This document shows, one piece after another, positions 19,367 through 29,311 of a stretch of 64,000 bases of DNA (the stretch's first letter is position 1; each line of letters opens with the position of its first letter). This stretch comes from Pseudomonas parasichuanensis (GTDB lineage: Bacteria > Pseudomonadota > Gammaproteobacteria > Pseudomonadales > Pseudomonadaceae): assembly GCF_021601385.1 (NCBI RefSeq), contig NZ_BQHO01000001.1, positions 124,001 to 188,000 on the forward strand, written 5' to 3'. Under the pieces are notes generated by a model. That model was not told where the DNA came from and did not search any database. It saw only the letters and a program-made list of their open reading frames with translations. The position numbers and the translations under genes were made by a program.

Positions 19367-20851
19367 ATGAGCGCCAACGCTGATCCGAACACCCGCCCCG
19401 ACTACGACCAGGTCCTGCAGACCCTCGCCGACTACGTGCTCGGCTACCGCGTCGAATCCCCTGAAGCCCTGGATACCGCCCGCCACTGCCTGATGGACAC
19501 CCTCGGCTGCGGCCTGCTGGCGCTGCGTTTCCCCGAATGTACCAAGCTGCTCGGCCCGCTGGTGGAAGGCACGGTGGTCCCCAATGGTGCTCGCGTACCC
19601 GGTACTTCCTACCGCCTCGACCCGGTCAAGGCTGCCTGGGACATTGGCTGCATTGTCCGTTGGCTGGACTATAACGACACCTGGCTGGCCGCCGAATGGG
19701 CCCATCCTTCGGACAACCTGGGCGGCATCCTTGCGGTCACCGACCACCTGTCGCAGAAGCGCGTGGCTAGCGGCGAAGCGCCGCTGACCATGCGCGATGT
19801 GCTTGAGGCCATGGTCATGGCCCATGAGATCCAGGGCGTGCTGGCGCTGGAGAATGCTTTCAACCGGGTCGGCCTGGACCATGTGGTGCTGGTCAAGGTG
19901 GCGTCGACGGCGGTGTGCGCCAAGCTGATGGGCGCCAACCGCGATCAGTTGCTGTCGGCACTGTCCCACGCGTTTGTCGATGGCCAGGCCCTGCGCACCT
20001 ACCGCCATGCGCCGAATGCCGGCTCGCGCAAGTCGTGGGCGGCGGGGGACGCTTCCAGCCGGGGTGTGCGCCTGGCCGATATCGCCCTGCGCGGTGAGAT
20101 GGGCATCCCGGGTGTGCTCAGCGCCGCGCAGTGGGGCTTTTACGATGTTTCGTTCAGCCACAGCAACAAGGACCTGGCCCTCAAGCAAGAGGCCCAGCGT
20201 GAATTGCGCCTGCCGCAACCCTTCGGCAGTTACGTCATGGAAAACATCCTGTTCAAGGTCAGCTTCCCCGCCGAGTTCCATGCCCAGACCGCCTGTGAGG
20301 CGGCGGTGATGCTGCACCGGCAGGTGCGCAACCGCCTGCACGAGGTCGACCGCATCGTTATCGCCACCAACGAGTCGGCGATCCGCATCATTTCCAAGGA
20401 AGGCCCGTTGGCCAACGCTGCCGACCGTGACCATTGCCTGCAATACATGACCGCGGTGCCGCTGATCTTCGGCGACCTGGTGGCCGAGCACTATGAAGAC
20501 AGCTTCCACGCCGCCCACCCGAGCATTGACCGCTTGCGCGAGAAGATGGAGGTGGTCGAGGAGCCGCGTTTCAGCCGCGAATACCTGGAAGCCGACAAGC
20601 GCTCGATCGCCAATGCCGTGCAGGTGTTCTTCAAGGACGGCACCCACACCGAGCAGGTGGTGGTGGAGTACCCGATCGGCCATCGCCGCCGGCGGGAGGA
20701 GGGGCTGCCATTGCTGGAGGCCAAGTTCAGGGCGAACCTGGCGACGCGGTTCGTGCGTCAGCGCTGTGAGGAAATCGTGGCGTTGTGCAAGGACCAGGCG
20801 AAGCTGGAGGGCATGCCGGTGCACAGGTTTGTCGATCTGTTCGTGATTTGA
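19367..20851 (+). CDS. prpD: 2-methylcitrate dehydratase PrpD
   Basis: The 494-residue MmgE/PrpD-family enzyme is a metal-independent methylcitrate dehydratase. Visible marks are the N-terminal [18 protein letters not shown], the [21 protein letters not shown] segment and [20 protein letters not shown]. The locus has both dehydratase routes (acnD-prpF and prpD), a known arrangement in pseudomonads. The start at 19367 follows GGAGCCGC. Confidence 0.94.
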   Translation: MSANADPNTRPDYDQVLQTLADYVLGYRVESPEALDTARHCLMDTLGCGLLALRFPECTKLLGPLVEGTVVPNGARVPGTSYRLDPVKAAWDIGCIVRWLDYNDTWLAAEWAHPSDNLGGILAVTDHLSQKRVASGEAPLTMRDVLEAMVMAHEIQGVLALENAFNRVGLDHVVLVKVASTAVCAKLMGANRDQLLSALSHAFVDGQALRTYRHAPNAGSRKSWAAGDASSRGVRLADIALRGEMGIPGVLSAAQWGFYDVSFSHSNKDLALKQEAQRELRLPQPFGSYVMENILFKVSFPAEFHAQTACEAAVMLHRQVRNRLHEVDRIVIATNESAIRIISKEGPLANAADRDHCLQYMTAVPLIFGDLVAEHYEDSFHAAHPSIDRLREKMEVVEEPRFSREYLEADKRSIANAVQVFFKDGTHTEQVVVEYPIGHRRRREEGLPLLEAKFRANLATRFVRQRCEEIVALCKDQAKLEGMPVHRFVDLFVI

Positions 20852-20865
20852 GGCTGCCTGTTGCG

Positions 20866-20956
20866 GCCTCATCGCTGGCAAGCCAGCTCCCACAGGTTTG
20901 GCGCAGACCTTGAGCACTGCGCGATCCTGTGGGAGCTGGCTTGCCAGCGATGAGGC
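20866..20956. repeat. REP inverted pair after prpD
   Basis: GGCCTCATCGCTGGCAAGCC and its complement, with AGCTCCCACAG/CTGTGGGAGCT inside, flank a spacer. It is the same subtype as the pair before prpD and lies between convergent prpD and acnB. Confidence 0.88.
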
Positions 20957-20970
20957 CGGCAGTTCTAACA

Positions 20971-21005
20971 AAAAAAGCCCCGGTATCGCTACCGGGGCTT
21001 CTTCT
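20971..21005. terminator. Bidirectional terminator between prpD and acnB
   Basis: An 11-bp stem AAGCCCCGGTA and its complement surround a 4-base loop. An A-run on the acnB side gives a U-run in the acnB transcript, and CTTCTT follows on the other side. Confidence 0.88.
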
Positions 21006-21035
21006 TACCGCTTGTAACTTACCACTTTCAGCTGC

Positions 21036-23645
21036 TTACGCCTGAACCACCGGGATCTTGGCGTTGGCGGCCGCTTCGCGGAACTCGGCGATCTGGTCGA
21101 AGCTCAGGTAGCGGTAGACGTCGGCAGCCATGCTGTCGATGTCCTTGGCGTACTGCATGTACTCTTCGACGGTCGGCAGCTTGCCGATGATCGAAGCCAC
21201 TGCAGCCAGCTCGGCCGAGGCCAGGTACACGTTGGTGGCGTCGCCCAGACGGTTCGGGAAGTTGCGGGTCGAGGTGGAGACCACGGTCGAACCGGTCTGC
21301 ACACGTGCCTGGTTACCCATGCACAGCGAGCAGCCTGGCATTTCCATGCGCGCACCGGCCTTGCCGTAGATGCCGTAGTAGCCTTCTTCGGTCAGCTGGT
21401 GGGCGTCCATCTTGGTTGGCGGAGCCAGCCACAGACGGGTAGGGATACCGCCCTTGACCTTGTCCAGCAGCTTGCCGGCAGCGCGGAAGTGGCCGATGTT
21501 GGTCATGCACGAACCGATGAACACTTCGTCGATCTTCTCGCCCTGTACCGAAGACAGCAGGCGGGCATCGTCCGGGTCGTTCGGCGCGCAGAGCACAGGC
21601 TCTTTGACGTCGGCCAGGTCGATCTCGATGATCTCGGCGTATTCGGCGTCGGCGTCGGCAGCCAGCAGCTCAGGCTTGGCCAGCCAGGCTTCCATGGCCT
21701 GGGCGCGACGCTCCAGGGTACGGGCATCGCCGTAGCCTTCGCCGATCATCCAGCGCAGCAGGGTGATGTTGGACTGCAGGTACTCGGCAACCGCCTTCTC
21801 TGGCAGCTTGATGGTGCAGCCGGCAGCGGAACGTTCGGCCGAGGCGTCGGACAGTTCGAACGCTTGCTCGACGGTCAGCTCGTTCAGGCCTTCGATTTCC
21901 AGGATGCGGCCGGAGAAGGCGTTGATCTTGCCCTTCTTCTCGACGGTCAGCAGGCCTTTCTGGATGGCGTAGTAAGGGATGGCATGAACCAGGTCACGCA
22001 GGGTGATGCCAGGCTGCAGCTTGCCCTTGAAGCGCACCAGGATCGACTCTGGCATGTCCAGCGGCATGACGCCGGTGGCAGCAGCGAAGGCTACCAGGCC
22101 GGAACCGGCCGGGAACGAGATGCCGATCGGGAAGCGGGTGTGCGAGTCGCCACCGGTGCCGACGGTGTCAGGCATCAGCATGCGGTTCAGCCAGCTGTGG
22201 ATGATGCCGTCGCCTGGGCGCAGCGACACGCCGCCACGGGTGCGGATGAAGTCTGGCAGGGTGTGGTGGGTGTTGACGTCGATCGGCTTCGGATACGCGG
22301 CGGTGTGGCAGAACGACTGCATCACCAGGTCGGCGGAGAAGCCCAGGCACGCCAGGTCTTTCAGCTCGTCGCGGGTCATCGGGCCAGTGGTGTCCTGGGA
22401 GCCGACGGTGGTCATCTTCGGCTCGCAGTAGGCACCTGGGCGCACGCCCTGGCCTTCCGGCAGGCCGCAGGCACGGCCGACCATCTTCTGCGCCAGGGTG
22501 AAGCCCTTGGTCGAAGCGGCAGGCTGCTCGGGCTTCTTGAACAGGTCGGATGGACCCTGGCCCAGCTCGGCGCGGGCTTTTTCGGTCAGGCCACGGCCGA
22601 CGATCAGCGGGATACGGCCGCCAGCGCGGACTTCATCGAGCAGCACTTCGGTTTTCAGCTCGAAGCTGGTGACCAGCTCGTCGCTGCCGTTGCGGCGCAC
22701 TTCGCCCTTGAACGGGTAGACGTCGATGACGTCGCCCATGGCCAGGTTGGTGCAGTCGAATTCGATCGGCAGGGCGCCGGCGTCTTCCATGGTGTTGTAG
22801 AAGATCGGGGCGATCTTGGTGCCGAAGCAGAAGCCGCCAGCGCGCTTGTTCGGTACGTACGGGATGTCGTCGCCGAAGAACCACAGCACCGAGTTGGTGG
22901 CGGATTTACGCGAGGAACCGGTACCGACCACGTCACCGACGTAGGCAACCGGGTGGCCTTTGGCCTTGACCGCTTCGATCTGGGCCAGCGGGCCGACCGA
23001 ACCAGGCTGCGAAGGCTCGATGCCGTCGCGGGCCATCTTCAGCATGGCCAGGGCGTGCAGCGGGATGTCAGGGCGCGACCAGGCGTCCGGGGCAGGGGAC
23101 AGGTCGTCGGTGTTGGTTTCGCCAGGCACCTTGAACACGGTCAGGGTGTACTTGTCGGCGATGGCAGGGCGCGAGGTGAACCACTCGCCGGCAGCCCAGG
23201 ATTCCAGTACGGCCTTGGCGTGGACGTTGCCCGCCTTGGCTTTTTCGGCCACGTCGTGGAAGGCATCGAACATCAGCAGGGTGTGCTTGAGCTGTTCGGC
23301 CGCGACGGCGCCCAGTTCGGCGTCATCCAGCAGCGCAACCAGCGTCTCGATGTTGTAGCCGCCCTGCATGGTGCCCAGCAGCTCGGCAGCGCGCTTGCGG
23401 TCGAGCAGTGGCGACTTGGCTTCGCCCTTGGCGATGGCGGAGAGGAACGCGGCCTTGACGTAGGCGGCTTCGTCCACCCCTGGCGGAACGCGGTTGGTGA
23501 TCAGGTCTACGAGGAAGGCTTCTTCGCCGGCCGGCGGGTTTTTCAGCAGCTCGACCAGGCCTGCGGTTTGTTCGGCGTTCAGCGGCTGGGGCACGATACC
23601 CAGAGCGGCACGCTCTTCGATGTGTTTGCGGTAGGCTTCAAGCAC
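21036..23645 (-). CDS. acnB: Bifunctional aconitate hydratase 2 / 2-methylisocitrate dehydratase
   Basis: The AcnB-type aconitase of the TCA cycle, about 869 residues. It has the HEAT-like N-terminal domain, then the swivel domain ([13 protein letters not shown]) and the cluster cysteines in [11 protein letters not shown] and [14 protein letters not shown], with [14 protein letters not shown] between them. I prefer the GTG at 23645 ([15 protein letters not shown]) because homologues start there and GAGGG lies 8 bases upstream; an ATG five codons earlier is possible. It hydrates 2-methylaconitate to 2-methylisocitrate in the neighbouring pathway. Confidence 0.94.
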   Translation of the reverse strand: MLEAYRKHIEERAALGIVPQPLNAEQTAGLVELLKNPPAGEEAFLVDLITNRVPPGVDEAAYVKAAFLSAIAKGEAKSPLLDRKRAAELLGTMQGGYNIETLVALLDDAELGAVAAEQLKHTLLMFDAFHDVAEKAKAGNVHAKAVLESWAAGEWFTSRPAIADKYTLTVFKVPGETNTDDLSPAPDAWSRPDIPLHALAMLKMARDGIEPSQPGSVGPLAQIEAVKAKGHPVAYVGDVVGTGSSRKSATNSVLWFFGDDIPYVPNKRAGGFCFGTKIAPIFYNTMEDAGALPIEFDCTNLAMGDVIDVYPFKGEVRRNGSDELVTSFELKTEVLLDEVRAGGRIPLIVGRGLTEKARAELGQGPSDLFKKPEQPAASTKGFTLAQKMVGRACGLPEGQGVRPGAYCEPKMTTVGSQDTTGPMTRDELKDLACLGFSADLVMQSFCHTAAYPKPIDVNTHHTLPDFIRTRGGVSLRPGDGIIHSWLNRMLMPDTVGTGGDSHTRFPIGISFPAGSGLVAFAAATGVMPLDMPESILVRFKGKLQPGITLRDLVHAIPYYAIQKGLLTVEKKGKINAFSGRILEIEGLNELTVEQAFELSDASAERSAAGCTIKLPEKAVAEYLQSNITLLRWMIGEGYGDARTLERRAQAMEAWLAKPELLAADADAEYAEIIEIDLADVKEPVLCAPNDPDDARLLSSVQGEKIDEVFIGSCMTNIGHFRAAGKLLDKVKGGIPTRLWLAPPTKMDAHQLTEEGYYGIYGKAGARMEMPGCSLCMGNQARVQTGSTVVSTSTRNFPNRLGDATNVYLASAELAAVASIIGKLPTVEEYMQYAKDIDSMAADVYRYLSFDQIAEFREAAANAKIPVVQA

Positions 23646-23766
23646 AGTTATTACCCTCATCAGTGGTCCCTAAAGGGAGTCCGGGACGCTCATCCAGCAT
23701 TCAAAGCACCCATGCGCAGCGCCGACTTTTTGAGTCGCACCGCCAGGGTCGCAAAGAATCCTTACA

Positions 23767-23902
23767 GAAGCTGCTTTCAAAGTTTTACGCCTGTAGAACG
23801 GGAGGCTGATGAGGGCTGGCACGGGCATGCGAGGGATGCATGGCCCGGGCCAACGCCGTTCTACCGGATCAACTGTGCTCGTGACGCTTTGAAAACAGCT
23901 TC
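23767..23902. repeat. Long imperfect inverted repeat upstream of acnB
   Basis: GAAGCTGCTTTCAAAG (23767-23782) faces CTTTGAAAACAGCTTC (23887-23902). Inside it GTAGAACGG (23793-23801) faces CCGTTCTAC (23866-23874). Further GC-rich arms (GGGC/GCCC) sit near the centre. It lies in the roughly 400-base gap (23646-24051) between divergent acnB and the DUF1289 gene, where I find no coding sequence. Confidence 0.65.
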
Positions 23903-24051
23903 CAACGGACATTGTTGCCTTGAAAAGGCGGAGTGATTCTACGGCAAAAAAACGGCGAAGGTAAGGCGGCGAAGATGACTTTAACGAGTGACCCTGGTTA
24001 GACAAAGGGCTAACATGAGCCGGTGTTCCGCCTTCAAGCTGTTGTTTTCCA

Positions 24052-24531
24052 ATGACCAACCAGTCCATCAAGACCCCTTGCGTCGGCCTGTGCTCCACGG
24101 TGTATGGAGACCTGGTGTGCCGTGGCTGCAAGCGTTTTCACCACGAAGTGATCCACTGGAACGGCTACGACGACGAGCAGAAGCGCGCCGTGTGGCTGCG
24201 CCTGGAGCAACTGCTGGTGCAGGTGATGATGGCCAAGCTGGAAGTGTTCGACAAAGGCCTGCTGCGCCAGCAACTGGAGCAGCGCTCGATCCGCTTTGTC
24301 GTGCAGCAGTCGGAATATTGCTGGGCTTACCAGCTGATCGCCCGGGGCGCGCGGATGATCCGCGATGTGGAGGCCTACGGGATGGCGTTGCTGCCGGAGT
24401 TTCGCGATTGGGACCTGCCGCAACTGCGCGATGCCATCGATCGCGAGTTCTTCTTGCTGTCCGAGGCGCATTACCAGCGCTATATCGCCCCGAGTTTCTT
24501 GCGTGATGCCTTGGCGAATGGGCAGGGCTGA
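24052..24531 (+). CDS. DUF1289 domain-containing protein
   Basis: The 159-residue protein starts with the DUF1289 zinc-ribbon-like motif: PCVGLCSTVYGDLVCRGCKRFHHEVIHW, with the Cys pattern C-x3-C-x8-C-x2-C near the N-terminus. The remaining 110 residues are helical. The biochemical function of the family is unknown. It has its own promoter region divergent from acnB. Confidence 0.85.
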   Translation: MTNQSIKTPCVGLCSTVYGDLVCRGCKRFHHEVIHWNGYDDEQKRAVWLRLEQLLVQVMMAKLEVFDKGLLRQQLEQRSIRFVVQQSEYCWAYQLIARGARMIRDVEAYGMALLPEFRDWDLPQLRDAIDREFFLLSEAHYQRYIAPSFLRDALANGQG

Positions 24532-24545
24532 AGCTTTGCTCCCTC

Positions 24546-24652
24546 CTTCGCGGGTAAATCGCTGCGGCGAACAGCCGCTCCCACAGGAACTGCGCTGACC
24601 TCAAGGACGGCGTGATACCTGTGGGAGCGGGTTTACCCGCGAAGAGGCCAGT
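24546..24652. repeat. REP inverted pair between the DUF1289 gene and queD
   Basis: TTCGCGGGTAAA...CCGCTCCCACAGG at the left pairs in reverse with CCTGTGGGAGCGGGTTTACCC at the right. The left copy has a diverged centre (TCGCTGCGGCGAACAG). Confidence 0.8.
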
Positions 24653-24664
24653 GAAGCGATCGAA

Positions 24665-25021
24665 TCAGTCGCCGGTGTACTCACACCCGCTGGTGCAGGT
24701 TTCATGAATGCGTACCTTCGACAGCTCCGGCAGCAGCGGCTTGACCTGGTCCCAGATCCACTTGGCGATCACTTCGCTGGTGGGGTTTTCCAGGCCGGGG
24801 ATGTCGTTCAGGTAGTTGTGGTCCAACTGCTCGTAGATCGGCTTGAAGATCGCCTTGATCTCGGAAAAGTCGCGGATCCAGCCGGTGTGCGGGTCGAGCG
24901 GGCCGGTCAGGTGCAGGGCAACCTTGAACGAGTGGCCATGCAGGCGGCCGCACTTGTGCCCATCGGGGACGTGGGGCAGGCGGTGGGCCGATTCGAAAGT
25001 GAATTCCTTGAAGATTTCCAA
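24665..25021 (-). CDS. queD: 6-carboxytetrahydropterin synthase (QueD)
   Basis: The 118-residue enzyme of the PTPS fold is on the pathway to preQ0/queuosine. Zinc ligands are seen in FESAHRL and LHGHSF; the catalytic Cys is in [21 protein letters not shown] and the C-terminal [12 protein letters not shown] complete the active site. This matches the short QueD subfamily rather than eukaryotic PTPS. It is a stand-alone gene. Confidence 0.93.
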   Translation of the reverse strand: MEIFKEFTFESAHRLPHVPDGHKCGRLHGHSFKVALHLTGPLDPHTGWIRDFSEIKAIFKPIYEQLDHNYLNDIPGLENPTSEVIAKWIWDQVKPLLPELSKVRIHETCTSGCEYTGD

Positions 25022-25074
25022 GATGTCAGGACTCTGTGTGTATCAATGATGCGCGCAGTCTACCAGCATGCCCG

Positions 25075-26154
25075 CTACAAGGCTTGCAACCGATCCTGCA
25101 ACCGCCCGGTGGCGATCAGTTCCAGCCATTCGTCGCCCAGGCGCCGGCTCTCGGCGATGGCCTTGTACCAGTAGCGCTTGCGGCTCGGCGCATCGCCCAT
25201 GAAGCATTTGAAATCATTGCGGTCGGGCAGCTTGCCGTAGGGCAGGGCGGCCAGGTATTGCGGCGACGGGGTCATCAGCAGCACGTTCTGCAGGCGCGTG
25301 GCGTCGCCCTTGCGCCATGGCAGGGCCTTGTCGAACCAGCCGGGCACCACCTTGTCGGTGAAGTGCGGGTAGAGCACCAGGTCGTCGCCCTGGTAGGGCA
25401 GGTCCAGGTGATAGTCGAGCAGGCCGCCGTCGCGGTAGGTGCCGGCCCCGGCGCCGGGGATGTCGCGTACACCCTCCATGACCATGGGGATCGAGCCCGA
25501 GGCGAGCAGCGCCTGGCGCAGGTTGGCCAGGTCCAGCGGCAAGTAGCGCGAAGGGAAGTCGGTGAGTGCGTCCAGCGGTGGCGCGGCGCGCTGGTCGTGC
25601 AGGATCACCCGTTCGAAATGCCGGCCCAGGTGCGCACGGCCCAGCAGGTTGCTGGCGATCACCGAAGACAATCCCAGGCCCAGGCGGCCACGGTGGTCGT
25701 GGGCGAGCTGGCCGTGGCTTTTGACCACCAGGATGTTCAGGCGGTAATGCGGGTTGCCGAGGATCTGCCCGTCGCGGCCCTGCAGCAGGTCGTCGAGCAT
25801 GCGTTGGCTGCTCTGGCTGATCTGCCTGGGGGTGACGCCTTTGGCAAAGTCCTGCTCGGTGTACAGCTCGCCCAGGCGGCGCAGGCCGGCCACCGGGTCG
25901 TCGAGGCAGGCGCTGGCGAAGCGCCAGGAACCGATCGACGCGCCGATCAGCGCGCGCTGGCGTGGAGCGGTGGGCAGCCATTCACCGAACAGCGCCAGGT
26001 CCAGGCCCTGGATGCCCAGCGGCTTGGGGCCGCCAGCGGCGCCGGGCAGCACACCGACATCGGCCGCCTGCAGGCCGCGCTCGCGGATCTGCCGCAGGGC
26101 GCGCTGGCCGGCCTTGAAGGTCAGGGCGGGGTATTTGATGTGGATGGCGGTCAT
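25075..26154 (-). CDS. Patatin-like phospholipase family protein
   Basis: The 359-residue protein has the three patatin marks: the oxyanion-type glycine loop VLPGAAGGPKPLG, the nucleophile elbow GASIGSW (G-x-S-x-G) and the catalytic Asp in YRDGGLLDYH. It has no signal peptide or membrane segment, so it is probably a cytosolic acyl hydrolase. The substrate is unknown. Start ATG at 26154. Confidence 0.8.
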   Translation of the reverse strand: MTAIHIKYPALTFKAGQRALRQIRERGLQAADVGVLPGAAGGPKPLGIQGLDLALFGEWLPTAPRQRALIGASIGSWRFASACLDDPVAGLRRLGELYTEQDFAKGVTPRQISQSSQRMLDDLLQGRDGQILGNPHYRLNILVVKSHGQLAHDHRGRLGLGLSSVIASNLLGRAHLGRHFERVILHDQRAAPPLDALTDFPSRYLPLDLANLRQALLASGSIPMVMEGVRDIPGAGAGTYRDGGLLDYHLDLPYQGDDLVLYPHFTDKVVPGWFDKALPWRKGDATRLQNVLLMTPSPQYLAALPYGKLPDRNDFKCFMGDAPSRKRYWYKAIAESRRLGDEWLELIATGRLQDRLQAL

Positions 26155-26335
26155 CGGGGGTCTCTAGCCGGGGCAGGCGCGCAGTATAGGCCCAATCGCG
26201 GGGCAAGCCTGCCCCACGAACGTTGCAGGGCATCATCTGCGCTATCATGCGGCCAGCTGTATTCAGGTTGGATTAAGGACCCCCGGTTAGTCTTGTTTGC
26301 GTAGACAACTTGCTCATCTCCAAGGAGAGACCCCC

Positions 26336-26644
26336 ATGAAAACCCTGACTGCCCTGTTCACCGCCGCCGCCCTCGCAATGGGTGCCAACGCCGCCTTCGC
26401 CAAGGACGTGCAGCCCGATGAAGTGGTCAAGCTGGTGAACGCCAAGACCATCAAGTCGCTGGACGAGCTCAAGGCCGCCGCCGTGGCCAAGCACCCCGGT
26501 GCCACCGTCACCGACTCCGAGCTCGAGGACGAATACGGCCGCTACATCTACAAGGTCGAGCTGCGCGATGCGCAGAACGTCGAATGGGACGTCGACCTGG
26601 ACGCCAAGACCGGTGAAGTGCTGAAGGACGCGCGGGACAATTGA
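26336..26644 (+). CDS. PepSY-domain periplasmic protein (first of two)
   Basis: The 102-residue protein has a signal peptide (MKTLTALFTAAALAMGANAAFA) and one PepSY domain (VKLVNAKTIKSLDELKAAAVAKHPGATVTDSELEDEYGRYIYKVEL, in outline; ending in DAKTGEVLKD). It is first of four closely packed genes: PepSY, PepSY, response regulator, sensor kinase. The ATG at 26336 follows AAGGAGAG. A role as a periplasmic accessory or ligand-trapping partner of the downstream kinase is inferred from position. Confidence 0.88.
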   Translation: MKTLTALFTAAALAMGANAAFAKDVQPDEVVKLVNAKTIKSLDELKAAAVAKHPGATVTDSELEDEYGRYIYKVELRDAQNVEWDVDLDAKTGEVLKDARDN

Positions 26645-26958
26645 TGAACGCACTACCGCAGGCGGCGCGCTGCCTGGCCCTGGCCTTGCTCGGCATGTGC
26701 TCGCTGGCCGCCGCCCGCGACCTGGATCAGGACGAGGCCCTGGCGCTGCGCCAGCAGGGCATCATCCTGCCCTTCGAGCAATTGCTCGAGACCGCCCTGG
26801 GGCGTTACCCCGGGGCGCGTCTGCTGGAGGCGGAGCTGGAAGAAAAGCACGGCCGCTATGAATACGAAGTCGAGCTGCTGACCCCCCAGGGCGTGGTGCG
26901 CGAAATCAAGCTCGACGCCCGTTCCGGCGAGCTGCTCAAAGACGAGGAAGACGACTGA
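26644..26958 (+). CDS. PepSY-domain periplasmic protein (second of two)
   Basis: The 104-residue paralogue of the preceding protein has a short signal (LALALLGMCSLAAA) and a PepSY domain ending KLDARSGELLKDEEDD. The ATG shares one base with the preceding stop, and the next ATG follows its own stop directly, so all are in one operon. The acidic C-terminal tail could bind cations or cationic peptides; that is speculation. Confidence 0.86.
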   Translation: MNALPQAARCLALALLGMCSLAAARDLDQDEALALRQQGIILPFEQLLETALGRYPGARLLEAELEEKHGRYEYEVELLTPQGVVREIKLDARSGELLKDEEDD

Positions 26959-27627
26959 ATGCGCCTGTTGCTGGTCGAAGACAATGTGCCCCTGGCCGAT
27001 GAACTGATTGCAAGCCTGCAGCGCCAGGGCTACGCGGTGGACTGGCTGGCCGATGGCCGCGACGCGGTGTACCAGGGCCAGAGCGAGCCGTACGACCTGA
27101 TCATCCTCGACCTCGGTTTGCCGGGGTTACCTGGGCTTGAGGTGCTGGCGCAATGGCGCGGGGCCAACCTCGCCACCCCGGTACTGATCCTCACCGCGCG
27201 CGGCTCGTGGGCCGAGCGGATCGAAGGCCTCAAGGCCGGCGCCGACGACTACCTGAGCAAACCCTTCCACCCCGAGGAATTGCAACTGCGTATCCAGGCC
27301 CTGCTGCGCCGCGCCAAGGGCCTGGCCAACCAGCCGAAGCTGGAAGCCGCCGGCCTGCACCTGGACGAGTCGCGCCAGTGCGTCAGCCGTGAAGGTGTCG
27401 ATGTCCAGCTGACCGCCGCCGAGTTCCGCCTGCTGCGCTACTTCATGCTGCACCCAGGCCAGGTGCTGTCCAAGGGCCACTTGGCAGAGCACCTCTACGA
27501 CGGCGAGACCGAACGTGATTCCAACGTGCTTGAAGTGCACGTCAACCACTTGCGCCGCAAGCTCGGGCGCAGCGTGATCGAAACCCGCCGTGGCCAGGGC
27601 TACGTGTACGCCGGGAGCGGCGCGTGA
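26959..27627 (+). CDS. OmpR/PhoB-family response regulator
   Basis: The 222-residue regulator has a receiver domain ([16 protein letters not shown]; phospho-acceptor Asp in [10 protein letters not shown]; Lys in [12 protein letters not shown]) and a winged-helix output domain ending RGQGYVYAG. It begins right after the second PepSY stop and overlaps the kinase start. By layout it resembles the PhoP/QseB/PmrA branch, but I cannot assign a named system. Confidence 0.92.
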   Translation: MRLLLVEDNVPLADELIASLQRQGYAVDWLADGRDAVYQGQSEPYDLIILDLGLPGLPGLEVLAQWRGANLATPVLILTARGSWAERIEGLKAGADDYLSKPFHPEELQLRIQALLRRAKGLANQPKLEAAGLHLDESRQCVSREGVDVQLTAAEFRLLRYFMLHPGQVLSKGHLAEHLYDGETERDSNVLEVHVNHLRRKLGRSVIETRRGQGYVYAGSGA

Positions 27628-28943
27628 AGTCGATCCAGGCGCGTTTGAGCCTGGGGCTGGTGGCGGTGCTGGTGGTGGTGGGCCTGGCGTTTGCGCAACT
27701 CACCCTGTGGCTGTTCGAGGCCGGCCTGCAGCGTTACCTGGAGACCGGCCTGCGCAAAGAGAGCGAGAACCTGCTCGTGGCGCTGGTGCGCGGGCCGTCC
27801 GGCCTGCAACTGGACGAGCGGCGCATATCGGCGGCCTACCAGCGCCCCTTCTCGGGCTACTACTTCCGCATCGATTTCGACCAGGGCACCTGGCGCTCGC
27901 GCTCGCTGTGGGACCTGGACATGCCCAAGCCCGCCAAGCCCGGGCTGGACGACGGCCATGAGCTGGGCCCCGAGGGCCAGCAACTGCTGGCCTACCGCGG
28001 TGACTACCGGCGCCTGGGCCAGGACATCTCGATCAGCGTGGCCCAGGACTATTCGCCGGTGCGCGAGGGTTTCCGGCGCATGCAGCAGATCGGCCTGGGC
28101 ATGGGCCTGGTGGCATTGCTGCTGGTGCTGGTGCTGCAGCGCATTACCGTGACCCGCTCACTGCGCCCGCTGGAGCGCGCCCGCCAGCAGATCGCCCAGT
28201 TGCAGCAGGGCCAGCGCTCGCAGCTGGATGCCCAGGTGCCCAGCGAATTGCAGCCGCTGGTGGATCAGATCAACCACCTGCTCAACCACACCGAAGACAG
28301 CCTGCGCCGCTCGCGCAATGCCCTGGGCAACCTGGGGCATGCGCTGAAGACGCCGCTGGCGGTGCTGCTCAGCCTGGCCGCCAGCGAGCGCCTGCAGGCA
28401 CTGCCCGAGGTGCGCGCACAGATGCGCGAGCAGCTGCAGCAGATCCAGCAGCGCCTGGCCCGTGAACTCAACCGTGCGCGCCTGGCCGGGGATGCGCTGC
28501 CTGGCGCGCAGTTCGACTGCGATGCCGAGCTGCCGGGGTTGCTGGCGACGTTGGGGATGATCCATGGCGAAGGGCTGTTGCTGGCGCGCGACGTACCGCC
28601 CGGGCTGTTGTTGCCGTGGGATCGCGAAGACCTGCTGGAGTTGCTTGGCAACCTGCTGGACAACGCCTGCAAATGGGCCGACAGCGAGGTGCGCGTGGGC
28701 ATGGCGGCGACCCCGGAGGGCTACCAGCTGTGGGTCGACGACGATGGCCCCGGCATTCCCGAGTCGCAGCGCCTGCAGGTGCTCGAGCGCGGTTCGCGGC
28801 TGGACGAGCAGGTCGATGGCCATGGCCTGGGGCTGGGTATCGTGCGCGATATCGTCGATGCCTGGGGTGGGCGCATCGCCTTGCTGGAGAGCCCGCAGGG
28901 CGGCTTGCGGGTGAGCATTGACCTGCCGCGCAAGGGGCGTTGA
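27624..28943 (+). CDS. Sensor histidine kinase partner of the PepSY operon
   Basis: The 439-residue kinase starts with a GTG that overlaps the regulator stop (GTGA). It has two membrane segments ([38 protein letters not shown]), with a periplasmic loop of about 130 residues between them. A HAMP-like linker follows, then the HisKA box [15 protein letters not shown] and the ATPase boxes [16 protein letters not shown] and GHGLGLGI. The GHALKTP form of the H-box is typical of PhoQ-like kinases. The signal is unknown. Confidence 0.92.
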   Translation: MKSIQARLSLGLVAVLVVVGLAFAQLTLWLFEAGLQRYLETGLRKESENLLVALVRGPSGLQLDERRISAAYQRPFSGYYFRIDFDQGTWRSRSLWDLDMPKPAKPGLDDGHELGPEGQQLLAYRGDYRRLGQDISISVAQDYSPVREGFRRMQQIGLGMGLVALLLVLVLQRITVTRSLRPLERARQQIAQLQQGQRSQLDAQVPSELQPLVDQINHLLNHTEDSLRRSRNALGNLGHALKTPLAVLLSLAASERLQALPEVRAQMREQLQQIQQRLARELNRARLAGDALPGAQFDCDAELPGLLATLGMIHGEGLLLARDVPPGLLLPWDREDLLELLGNLLDNACKWADSEVRVGMAATPEGYQLWVDDDGPGIPESQRLQVLERGSRLDEQVDGHGLGLGIVRDIVDAWGGRIALLESPQGGLRVSIDLPRKGR

Positions 28944-28958
28944 GCCCCGCCGCCTGCA

Positions 28959-29073
28959 GGAGCGGCCTTGTGCCGCGATAGGGCCGCGCAGCGGCCCCAG
29001 GATCTCAGAGGGTCACCGCGCAGATTGCTGGGGCCGCTGCGCGGCCCTATCGCGGCACAAGGCCGCTCCTACA
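28959..29073. repeat. REP inverted pair after the sensor kinase gene
   Basis: GGAGCGGCCTTGTGCCGCGA and its complement TCGCGGCACAAGGCCGCTCC form long arms. Inside them GGGCCGCGCAGCGGCCCC and its complement form a further pair. This is a third REP subtype (CTTGTGCCGCG core). Confidence 0.88.
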
Positions 29074-29170
29074 CAAAGCGAACGGGCCAGAACAGGAAGC
29101 AGATCAACCCTGCAAAAAAATTGCAGTACAGCCGCAGTTTTTTGAATTGGCAGTCAAACACCCCCGCCCG

Positions 29171-29283
29171 GCACAATCCCTCCACGAAACCCTCCGGTTT
29201 CCATCTCTCCACGGACGGAGCCCCTTGCGCTATTGCCTCTGCAATACCGGGCCCAGGAGCACATGCACTGGGCTTTCTTTTAA
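29171..29283 (+). ncRNA. Candidate structured leader or small RNA before the HPP gene
   Basis: Four small hairpins follow one another. GAAACC(CTCC)GGTTTC lies at 29186-29201 and CTCC(ACGGAC)GGAG at 29207-29220. TATTGC(CTCT)GCAATA lies at 29231-29246. GCCCAG...CTGGGC at 29251-29273 ends in TTTCTTTT and looks like a terminator. Three CUCC stretches could pair with Shine-Dalgarno sequences. The terminator ends 28 bases before the HPP start, so the RNA is either an attenuator leader or a free sRNA. No known family is recognised and the 5' end is a guess. Confidence 0.4.
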
Positions 29284-29311
29284 ATCAAAAAAACACGATT
29301 CCATTACTTCG

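Noticed and set aside
21399-23936. 845-residue open frame antisense to acnB
   Set aside because: Shadow of a GC-rich, codon-biased gene. No domain is recognisable in its composition, and the opposite strand is a textbook AcnB.
23646-24051. Minus-strand open frame upstream of acnB (about 150 codons)
   Set aside because: It crosses into the DUF1289 gene and the inverted repeat. No domain or ribosome site.
29207-29220. CTCC-ACGGAC-GGAG hairpin considered as a guanidine-II (mini-ykkC) riboswitch
   Set aside because: The family needs two stems with ACGR tetraloops; here only one stem has a 6-base ACGGAC loop.
29147-29311. N-terminal extension of the HPP protein by 55 residues
   Set aside because: The extension overlies hairpins and a terminator, and its residues look non-coding; the ATG at 29312 precedes a sensible membrane protein.
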